Of a stretch of DNA of 64,000 nucleotides, positions 58,077 to 64,000 are shown in pieces. Under the pieces are notes generated by a model. It saw only the letters and a list, made by a program, of their open reading frames with translations. It searched no databases and had not been told where the DNA came from. The stretch's first letter is position 1. Every line of letters begins with the position of its first letter. Source of the stretch: DTHT01 sp037444625 (GTDB lineage: Bacteria; Acidobacteriota; Terriglobia; Bryobacterales; Bryobacteraceae); assembly GCA_037444625.1 (NCBI GenBank), contig JBBIMA010000019.1, positions 3,306 through 67,305 of the forward strand. Reading direction: 5' to 3'. The translations under genes and the position numbers were made by a program.

Positions 58077-59182
58077 CGAATCCATCCTCCCCCCAGGACC
58101 ACCTCGCCGTCGTAGAACACCGCCGCCTGGCCCGGGGTGACCGCCCGCTGCGGTTCATCAAAGCGCACCTCGACCACGGAAGGATCCTCGCCGGGATAGA
58201 GCGTGGCCGCGGCCGCTTCGTGCTTGTGGCGGATCTTGACCTGCGCGCGCAGTGGACCGGCGGGCGCCTCCAGCGCGATCCAGTTCACCCGGTCCGCGGT
58301 CAGGCGATCGCGGAGCAGCTCATGGTCGCGGCCGACGATGACCCGGCCGCCGGCCGGATCGGTGGCCAGCACGTAGAGCGGCGCCCCGGCGGCCACGCCC
58401 AGGCCGCGCCGCTGCCCGACGGTGAAACGGTGCACGCCCGAGTGTTCGCCCAGCAGGCGGCCGTCGCTGGAGACGATGGCTCCGGGCACGGCCGGCGAGG
58501 GCAAGCCCTGCTCCCGGAAATAAGCCTCGATGAAGGCGGCATAGTCGCCGCCCGGCACGAAGCAGATCTCCTGGCTGTCGGCCTTCTCCGCCACGGGCAG
58601 GCCCAGGCGGCGGGCGGCGGCGCGGACTTCCTCCTTGCTCAACCCGCCCAGCGGGAACAGCGCGTGCGCGAGCTGCTCCTGGCTCAAGCCGAACAGGAAA
58701 TAGCTCTGATCGCGGGAGGGCTGGGAGGCGCGCAGCAGCAGGCGTCGCCCCGAGACCGGATCCGGCCGGATGCGCGCATAGTGGCCGGTGGCGACCGCCT
58801 CGGCGCCGAGCGAGCGCGCCAGTTCAAGCAGGACATCGAATTTCAGGTGACTGTTGCATAGGGTGCAAGGGATGGGCGTGCGCCCCTCCAGATACTCCCG
58901 AATGAAGGGGCGCACGACCTGCTGCTCGAAGCGATCTTCGAAGTTGACCACGTAGTAGGGAATGCCCAGGCGCTCGGCCACCCGGCGGGCGTCGTAAACG
59001 TCCTCGAGCGAACAGCAGCGCCCCGCGGTGCGCGGCGGGGAAAGCTCGGGCAGGCGGCGCTGGTTCCACAACTGCATGGTGAGCCCGACCACATCGAGGC
59101 CCTGCTCGACCAGCAGGGCGGCGGCCGTCGAGCTATCCACGCCGCCGCTCATGGCGACGGCCACTCGAACCCGCTCAGACAT
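58073..59182 (-). CDS. mnmA: tRNA-specific 2-thiouridylase MnmA
   Basis: This encodes 369 residues. PP-loop VAMSGGVDSSTAAALL (about 8-23), GRCCSLEDVYDARRVAERLGIPYYVVN, PIPCTLCNSHLKFD, ATGHYARI, DQSYFLFGLSQ, EKADSQEICFVPGGDY (second catalytic Cys) and GQRRGLG. It installs the 2-thio group at U34 of Lys, Glu and Gln tRNAs. The P-C-T-L-C-N motif (C-x2-C) differs from the E. coli G-M-C/N-P-D-V-x-C context and suits the group reported to carry a [4Fe-4S] cluster. It overlaps the cysteine desulfurase gene by 8 nt, the sulfur donor for the reaction. Confidence 0.95.
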   Translation of the reverse strand: MSERVRVAVAMSGGVDSSTAAALLVEQGLDVVGLTMQLWNQRRLPELSPPRTAGRCCSLEDVYDARRVAERLGIPYYVVNFEDRFEQQVVRPFIREYLEGRTPIPCTLCNSHLKFDVLLELARSLGAEAVATGHYARIRPDPVSGRRLLLRASQPSRDQSYFLFGLSQEQLAHALFPLGGLSKEEVRAAARRLGLPVAEKADSQEICFVPGGDYAAFIEAYFREQGLPSPAVPGAIVSSDGRLLGEHSGVHRFTVGQRRGLGVAAGAPLYVLATDPAGGRVIVGRDHELLRDRLTADRVNWIALEAPAGPLRAQVKIRHKHEAAAATLYPGEDPSVVEVRFDEPQRAVTPGQAAVFYDGEVVLGGGWIR

Positions 59183-60350
59183 GCCGGGAAGCGGCGGCCC
59201 GGGTGCGCAGTCGAGCCACCGACTGCTCCAGAACCTCGATCAGGCGCTCCACCTGCTCGGGGGTGTTCAGCCGGCCCAGGGAGAAGCGCAGGCTGGCGCG
59301 GGCCTGCTCGCGGCTGAGGCCGATGGCGGTGAGCACATGGGAGGGCTCCGCCGCCCCGCTGGAGCAAGCCGCTCCGCCCGAGACCGCGAAGCCGGCCAGA
59401 TCGAGCGCAATCAGCAGGGCCTCCCCGTCCACGCCCTCAAAGCACAGATTCGAGACGTGGGGCACGCGCGGCGCACCCGCGCCGTTCACCCTCAGCGGCG
59501 CCAGGCGTGCGGCCGCGGCCTCCTCGAGCCGGTCGCGCAGCGCCCCCAGGCGGGCGGACTCGGCGGGCAGATCGCGGCAGGCCAGCTCGAGCGCAGCCGC
59601 CAGTCCCACCGCCCCGGGCACGTTTTCGGTTCCCGGGCGGCGATCCCGCTCGTGATGGCCGCCGAACAGGATCCGGCCCACAGCCACGTCCGCGCGCACG
59701 TACAAGGCGCCGGCGCCCTTGGGGCCGTAAATCTTGTGGGCGCTCAGCGAGTACAGATCCACGCCCAGCTCGGCCAGGTTGAGGGGAATCTTCCCCGCGG
59801 CCTGGACCCCGTCGGAATGCAGGAGGACGCCGGCCTCGCGCGCCAGCCGCGCGATCTGGGCGATCGGCTGGACGGTTCCCAGCTCGTTGTTGACGTGCAT
59901 CACCGTGATCAGCGCCGTCTCGGGGCGCAGGGCGCGCCGGATCGCCTCGGGATCCACCACGCCGCGCGAATCCGGCGGCACGCGGCTGACCGCCACCCCC
60001 TCCCGCTCCAGTTGCGCGCAGCTCTCCAACACCGCCGGATGCTCGATCGAGGTGGTGACGACGTGCTTGCGCGGGCGGGGATCCGAGCGCACCACGCCCA
60101 GCACGGCCAGGTTGTCGGCCTCGGTGCCGCCGCTGGTGAACACGATCTCGGCCGGGCCGACCCCCAGGACCTCGGCCACCCGCCGGCGAGCGTCCTCCAG
60201 GCGGCGCCGGGCCGCCTGCCCGAAAGCGTGCACGCTGGAGGGGTTGCCGAAATCCTCCCGGAAGGCGGCCGTCATGGCGGCCAGCACTTCTTCAGCCACC
60301 GGCGTGGTGGCGCAGTGGTCAAAGTAAGCCCGCATCCCCTGCCCGATCAT
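59175..60350 (-). CDS. Cysteine desulfurase (second, NifS/IscS-like), linked to MnmA
   Basis: This encodes 391 residues. PLP-enzyme landmarks: YFDHCATTPVAEEV, TTSIEHPAVLE (His), LYSLSAHKIYGPKGAG (Schiff-base Lys), and active Cys in AVSGGAACSSGAAEPS. It is shorter than IscS at the C-terminus and distinct from the isc-operon copy in sequence, so it is a specialised paralogue. Overlap with mnmA points to tRNA thiolation as its job. ATG 60350 follows a TAGAAT -10 by 20 nt, shared in part with the divergent gene. Confidence 0.94.
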   Translation of the reverse strand: MIGQGMRAYFDHCATTPVAEEVLAAMTAAFREDFGNPSSVHAFGQAARRRLEDARRRVAEVLGVGPAEIVFTSGGTEADNLAVLGVVRSDPRPRKHVVTTSIEHPAVLESCAQLEREGVAVSRVPPDSRGVVDPEAIRRALRPETALITVMHVNNELGTVQPIAQIARLAREAGVLLHSDGVQAAGKIPLNLAELGVDLYSLSAHKIYGPKGAGALYVRADVAVGRILFGGHHERDRRPGTENVPGAVGLAAALELACRDLPAESARLGALRDRLEEAAAARLAPLRVNGAGAPRVPHVSNLCFEGVDGEALLIALDLAGFAVSGGAACSSGAAEPSHVLTAIGLSREQARASLRFSLGRLNTPEQVERLIEVLEQSVARLRTRAAASRHV

Positions 60351-60369
60351 GGCGGCATCCGACTTCCTC

Positions 60370-60376
60370 TATTCTA
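60370..60376. promoter_or_regulatory. Overlapping divergent -10 elements (TATTCTA)
   Basis: Plus strand TATTCT (60370-60375) ends 6 nt before ATG 60382. Minus strand TAGAAT is the complement of 60371-60376 and serves the desulfurase gene. Five bases are shared, so the two promoters cannot be occupied together. Confidence 0.5.
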
Positions 60377-60381
60377 TCCCT

Positions 60382-61170
60382 ATGGCGCGGGGTCTGGTAA
60401 CTTTGACCACTGATTTCGGACTGTCGGACCACTTTGTCGGCGTCATGAAAGGCGTGATCCTCGGGATCCATCCGGCGGCGCGCATCGTGGACATCAGCCA
60501 TCAAGTAAGTCCTTTCGAGATCGCCGAGGCAGGCTTCCTGATCGCCCAGGCCTGGCGTTACTTTCCCCGAGGCACGGTGCACGTGGTGGTGGTGGATCCC
60601 GGGGTGGGCACGCTGCGGCGTCCCATCCTGGCCGAAGCGGGCGGACATTACTTCCTGGCCCCGGACAACGGCGTGCTCTCGATGATTTACGCCGCGGCGC
60701 CGCACAAGGTGCGCGCCGTCACCGCCGAGAGGTATTTCCTGGCGCCCGTCAGCCGGACCTTCCACGGCCGGGACATTTTCGCGCCGGTGGCGGCCCGCCT
60801 GAGCCGAGGCCTGCCGCCGGCCCGTTTGGGCAAGCTGATTCGCGACTACGCCCGGCAGGAATTCTACCGGCCGGTGCGCACCGGCAAGCGCATCTGGTCG
60901 GGATCCGTCCTCAGGATTGACCGCTTCGGCAACCTGATCACGAACCTCCGGCTGGAGGAATTCCCCAGCGTGGCCGCACGCCCCTTCCTGCTGCGCGTGG
61001 GGGCGGAGACGGTGACCCGCTTCGTGAAGACATACGCGGAGGCGCCCAGCGGCGAGCTGGTTCTGCTCGAAGGCAGTTCGGGCTTCCTGGAGGTGGCCAT
61101 GAACCAATCCTCCGCCGCCAAACGACTGGGCTGCGCCGCGGGCGCTCCGGTCGAGCTGACGGTTTACTGA
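60382..61170 (+). CDS. SAM hydroxide adenosyltransferase (SAM hydrolase, DUF62/fluorinase superfamily)
   Basis: This encodes 262 residues from ATG 60382, fixed by the adjacent -10. N-domain: VTLTTDFGLSDHFVGVMKGVI (Asp of the catalytic triad), IVDISHQVSPFEIAEAGFLIAQAWRYFPRGTVHVVVVDPGVGTLRRPI (Arg) and SRTFHGRDIFAPVAA (His). The Asp-Arg-His set marks the hydrolase branch, using hydroxide on SAM to give adenosine and methionine, and not the halogenases. C-terminal beta domain GSVLRIDRFGNLITNL. Length is normal. Physiological role is uncertain; it may act in SAM homeostasis. Confidence 0.93.
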   Translation: MARGLVTLTTDFGLSDHFVGVMKGVILGIHPAARIVDISHQVSPFEIAEAGFLIAQAWRYFPRGTVHVVVVDPGVGTLRRPILAEAGGHYFLAPDNGVLSMIYAAAPHKVRAVTAERYFLAPVSRTFHGRDIFAPVAARLSRGLPPARLGKLIRDYARQEFYRPVRTGKRIWSGSVLRIDRFGNLITNLRLEEFPSVAARPFLLRVGAETVTRFVKTYAEAPSGELVLLEGSSGFLEVAMNQSSAAKRLGCAAGAPVELTVY

Positions 61171-61215
61171 GGGTCCCCGCCCAGGCCCCCCAACGCGGGA
61201 AGGACCCCCACGCGC

Positions 61216-63066
61216 TCAGGGTTTCAGGGCCGCCTCGGCCCGCCGGCGTTCCCCGGCGGGCGCCCGAGGGCCGGCGTACTTCAAGTACAACCGATAGAGC
61301 GGCCGAGCCTCCTCGCGCCGCCCTTGCCGCTCCAGCCACCAGGCGCGCAACCAGAGCATCCTGGGGAAAGTCAGGCAGCGGAAGGGATCCCCCAAGTGCG
61401 CCTCCGGGATTGGCCAAAGCTCCAAGCGGCGGCCGGGATCCCGGCCCGTTTCCAGCAAGGCCCAAGCCAGCAAGAGGCGGGCGGGCTGACTCGGGGGCGG
61501 GGCCTGGCGCTCGAGTTGTTCCAGCCAGGGCGCCGCTTGGGAAAAACGGCCCTCCAGGAGCAAGGCGAAAGCCAGGGCGCTGCGCCGCAGCGGCTCCTGG
61601 CCCGCCTGGGAAAAGGTGCGGGCGGCCCGCGCGGCCCACTCGTCGGCGGAAGCCTCCGGTTGAGCGACGAACAGGCACAGGCGGGCGAGGGTGCGGGCGG
61701 AGGGGGATACGGCGGCCGACAGCGCGCGTCCGGCCAGCTCGCGGGCGGCGGTGCGATCGCCGCCGTTCAGGCGCCACAGAGCGGCGGTGGCCAGAGCCAG
61801 GGCCCGCTGGTCGGGCTGCCGGTCGGGCGCCGCCGCCCACTCGCTCAGGCGGCGGAGGGCCTGCTCGCTCCGCCCGGTCAGGTAATCCCATTCGGCCCGG
61901 CGAAGCTCAAGCGCGGGATCGCCCGCCTGGCTGCGCTGCCGCAGGTATTGCTCGAACAAGCCGTCGGCGCCTTCCCGATCGCCCTGCATCAGCCGGGCGT
62001 GAGCGGCCTTGAACCAGGAAAGACCGCCTGCGAAGTCCGGCGACTTCTTGACCGACTCCAAATAGAAGTTCTCGGCCTGGGCGAAGCGGCCGAAGAGGAA
62101 GTGCAGGTCGCCGAGCGAATCGGCCGGATTGGGGTCGGCCGGTTCGAGCCGCCGGTAGCGATCAAGGAAGGCGAGGCCGGCGGCGAAATCCCCGGCGTAC
62201 GCGCAGGCGTAACCGGCCTGGTTCAGCAGCACGGGATCGCCCGGGTCGCGTTCGAGCGCCTGCCGGTAATCGCGGACGGCGCCGGGATAGTCGCCCCGGG
62301 CCAGCCGCAGCGCCGCAAGGTCTCGGAAAACTTCGGCGTCGGCCGGGGTGGCGCGCGACAGGGCTTCCAGTCGGACGAGCCGGGCTTCGGCGTCGCCGGC
62401 CAGTGTGGCGGCCAGCAATTCCAGCCGGAGGCGGTCCGGCGGCCGGAGGCCCTTCCGCCCTAGGGCGCGCTCGAGGACGGCACGGGCCGCCGGCGCATTT
62501 CCGCGGGCCACCCACAGGCCGGCCAGGCTGAGGTAGGGAGCGGCGAAATCCGGGTCGGCCGCCAGGGAGCCCTCCAAAGCGGCGGCCGGATCCGCCGCGC
62601 CAAAGGATTCGGCGTAGCGGCGCAGGGCCTCGGTGCTGCGAGTGGGGAGCGAGCCGGCGCCCCGGCCGAGCGCGGCCGCAAGGCGTTCAGCCAGAGGCGC
62701 CAAACCGGCTTCCGGGTCGCCCTCGGCGGAGGCCCGGGCGACGACGCGCAACGTCCGCAAGTCTTCGAGCACCACGTCCGCGCGCAGGCGCGCGCCCGCC
62801 GGGCGGAAGTATCCGTGCAGAATGTGGGTGGCGCGGAGGGCGGCGGCCCCGGCCGCCTGATCCACCCGCAGGGGCTGGGAGCGGGGAGCGCCCGTGAGCG
62901 CGCCGGCCAGCAGCTCGGCCAACCCCAGGCTCAGCCAGTCGCGGCGGGGATCGCCGGTCAGGTTCTCGAAGGGAGGCAGGGCGATCCGCTCGTAGGCGGG
63001 CGGGGAGGCCCGGCGGCAGCCGGCCGCCGCCAGCGCCGCCAGCAGCAGGAAGATCCTATAGGACAC
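61216..63066 (-). CDS. TPR-repeat lipoprotein, 616 aa
   Basis: GTG 63066 opens a lipoprotein signal (IFLLLAALAAAGCRR, Cys at residue 17). Residues about 25-130 form a compact domain (YERIALPPFENLTGDPRRDWLSLGLAELLAGAL and ATHILHGYFRPAGARLRADVVLEDLRTL), like the N-terminal domain of proteins with adenylate-cyclase-type TPR architecture. After that come about 10 tetratricopeptide units (A-x-x-x-P-x-D motifs such as LEPADPNPADSLGDLHFLFGRFAQAENFYLESVKKSPDF). Scaffold in the periplasm is inferred. It overlaps the next TPR gene upstream by 11 nt, so they form an operon. Confidence 0.85.
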   Translation of the reverse strand: MSYRIFLLLAALAAAGCRRASPPAYERIALPPFENLTGDPRRDWLSLGLAELLAGALTGAPRSQPLRVDQAAGAAALRATHILHGYFRPAGARLRADVVLEDLRTLRVVARASAEGDPEAGLAPLAERLAAALGRGAGSLPTRSTEALRRYAESFGAADPAAALEGSLAADPDFAAPYLSLAGLWVARGNAPAARAVLERALGRKGLRPPDRLRLELLAATLAGDAEARLVRLEALSRATPADAEVFRDLAALRLARGDYPGAVRDYRQALERDPGDPVLLNQAGYACAYAGDFAAGLAFLDRYRRLEPADPNPADSLGDLHFLFGRFAQAENFYLESVKKSPDFAGGLSWFKAAHARLMQGDREGADGLFEQYLRQRSQAGDPALELRRAEWDYLTGRSEQALRRLSEWAAAPDRQPDQRALALATAALWRLNGGDRTAARELAGRALSAAVSPSARTLARLCLFVAQPEASADEWAARAARTFSQAGQEPLRRSALAFALLLEGRFSQAAPWLEQLERQAPPPSQPARLLLAWALLETGRDPGRRLELWPIPEAHLGDPFRCLTFPRMLWLRAWWLERQGRREEARPLYRLYLKYAGPRAPAGERRRAEAALKP

Positions 63067-63904
63067 GGGGCTGCAACGCCATCAGCTCCTTGAACTCGGG
63101 CAGCTCCTGAAGGCCGGCGAATTCGGGCTCCTCGAGAAACTTCTGCCGCTGCTTGAAGCCCTCCTCCAGGGCCCGGCGGATGTAGATCAGGGCCCGTTCG
63201 TTCATGCCCGCCTGGGCGTAGACCTTCGCCAGGTAGTAATGGAACGTGGCCCGTTCCTCGACGTTGCGCTCCTGAAGCAGCACGCCGTAGCTGCTGCGGT
63301 GCTCGAAGACGTCCGGGTCCAATTCGAGCGCTTTGGCGTAGGCCAGGGAGGCTTCCTTGTAGTTCTTGCGGGCGAAGTAAGCGGTGCCCAGGTTACTGTA
63401 AATGGAAGCCGAGTTAGGACTGAGTTTGAGCGCCTTCTTGTATTGTCCGACGGCCTTGCGATAACTCTTCTGGGCGTAGAACACCGTGCCGATATTGTTG
63501 ATGGCTTCCGAGTACTTGGGGTTGAGTTTGACCGAGCGCTGGTAGTAACTCTTGGCGGTCTCCAACTCCATCAATTGATGATAGGCGATGCCGATCTTGT
63601 TGAGAATGACGGCCAGGCGGTTGGCGGTCTGCTGGTAGGTTCCGTCGTCGTTGCGGGGCTTGCGCCGGGGAAGGCGGGGGGCGAGTTCCTTCTCCACCTG
63701 CCGGTAGGCGTCAATGGCCTCGCGATACATCTTGCGGGCCATGTAGATGTCGCCGCGCTTTTCGGGGCTGAGCGGCTCGGGGGGCGTCTGAGCCGCGGCC
63801 GAAGGCGTGTCGGGTTTCCGGTCCTCGGGGGAACCGGGGACCTGCGCCGCCAGCGGGAGAGCCAGCAGCGGAATCAACAGCAGGCGAGACCAGCTGAGGG
63901 GCAT
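63056..63904 (-). CDS. TPR-repeat protein, 282 aa, exported
   Basis: ATG 63904 has AAGGTGAGG upstream and opens a signal peptide (WSRLLLIPLLALPLAAQ). Residues about 48-235 hold at least five canonical tetratricopeptide repeats (YMARKMYREAIDAYRQVE; AKSYYQRSVKLNPKYSEAINNIGTVFYAQKSYRKAVGQYKKALKLSPNSASIYSNLGTAYFARKNYKEASLAYAKALELDPD, given in parts). No enzyme motif. TPRs bind partner proteins, here in the periplasm. Upstream partner in the two-gene TPR operon. Confidence 0.88.
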   Translation of the reverse strand: MPLSWSRLLLIPLLALPLAAQVPGSPEDRKPDTPSAAAQTPPEPLSPEKRGDIYMARKMYREAIDAYRQVEKELAPRLPRRKPRNDDGTYQQTANRLAVILNKIGIAYHQLMELETAKSYYQRSVKLNPKYSEAINNIGTVFYAQKSYRKAVGQYKKALKLSPNSASIYSNLGTAYFARKNYKEASLAYAKALELDPDVFEHRSSYGVLLQERNVEERATFHYYLAKVYAQAGMNERALIYIRRALEEGFKQRQKFLEEPEFAGLQELPEFKELMALQPRVL

Positions 63905-63957
63905 GCTCACCTCACCTTGCGCCGGGGCCGGGCGGTCGCGGCCAGGCCCGGCTGCTC

Positions 63958-64000
63958 TCATTTAAACACACTGAGCAAGCGCCGGAAGAAACCTTTTTGC
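63958..64000 (-). CDS. 3' end of a further gene (partial)
   Basis: Reading in from the window edge, 13 codons give QKGFFRRLLSVFK and then TGA at 63960-63958. The basic/hydrophobic ending looks like a real C-terminus, and the strand matches the TPR operon, but so short a piece cannot be identified. Confidence 0.35.
   Translation of the reverse strand, partial: QKGFFRRLLSVFK

Noticed and set aside
1..64000. tRNA, rRNA, CRISPR arrays, insertion sequences or prophage genes
   Set aside because: I looked for cloverleaf ends, repeated spacers, transposase or integrase motifs and long direct repeats and saw none. A covariance-model search could still find a small RNA.

Overview
The window is a dense, high-GC (roughly two-thirds G+C) bacterial chromosome segment with about 55 protein genes. 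I see no phage, insertion sequence, CRISPR array, rRNA or tRNA. The best guess is an acidobacterium of the Bryobacter/Solibacter type. The evidence is a VWA protein of the acidobacterial VWFA-related kind (50741-51751), large Oar-like TonB receptors with N-terminal carboxypeptidase-regulatory domains, several twin-arginine (Tat) exported metabolic enzymes, and LPS and outer-membrane genes (LpxB, BtuB-like receptor). This assignment is inference from gene content.

Layout. 1-4104: 3' part of hslU, an fn3 protein, an FAH-family enzyme and an enolase-superfamily enzyme. 4064-7356 (minus): a small unknown protein, a TrmJ-like RNA methyltransferase and two aldo/keto reductase-like proteins. 7530-12615: a cobalamin riboswitch followed by a tightly overlapping B12 uptake operon (TonB receptor, binding protein, ATPase, permease). 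12649-14419: a MacB/LolCDE-type ABC permease and ATPase. 14435-18541 (minus): a Tat-exported enolase-superfamily protein, a DedA protein and ligA. 18547-20496: a lipid kinase and a YdjM-like membrane hydrolase. 20521-25651 (minus): a complete ISC iron-sulfur operon, iscR-S-U-A-hscB-hscA-iscX, without a ferredoxin gene. 25850-36332: sugar transferase, LarA-like protein, YihY, LpxB, a degenerate M1 peptidase, Mrp and DAHP synthase. 36400-36573: a peptide-leader attenuator controlling the DAHP synthase gene. 36622-42869 (minus): a glycoside-hydrolase-like protein and an Oar-like TonB receptor. 42938-51751: HDOD protein, S41 peptidase, RlmB, Gfo/Idh/MocA oxidoreductase, MTA phosphorylase, glycosyltransferase 9, an S24-like protein and the VWFA protein. 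51862-54480: hsp20, htpX and an RlmI-like methyltransferase. 54477-60350 (minus): pterin dehydratase, GH42-like enzyme, HemQ, MnmA and a second cysteine desulfurase. 60382-64000: SAM hydrolase family protein, two TPR proteins and the 3' tip of one more gene.

Four observations stand out. (1) The DAHP synthase gene is preceded by a promoter, a 20-codon leader peptide with seven aromatic codons, and mutually exclusive antiterminator and terminator stems. This is a textbook ribosome-mediated attenuator sensing Phe, Trp and Tyr. (2) Ile-Asp is always written ATT-GAY or ATA-GAY, never ATC-GAY, although ATC is by far the commonest Ile codon. The hexamer family RTCGAY appears to be absent from the window. 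(3) At least 14 start codons sit 5-11 nt after a good -10 hexamer, so leaderless or near-leaderless mRNAs look like a normal mode here; this also fixes several start codons. (4) A large M1-family peptidase has every key catalytic residue replaced and looks like a pseudoenzyme.
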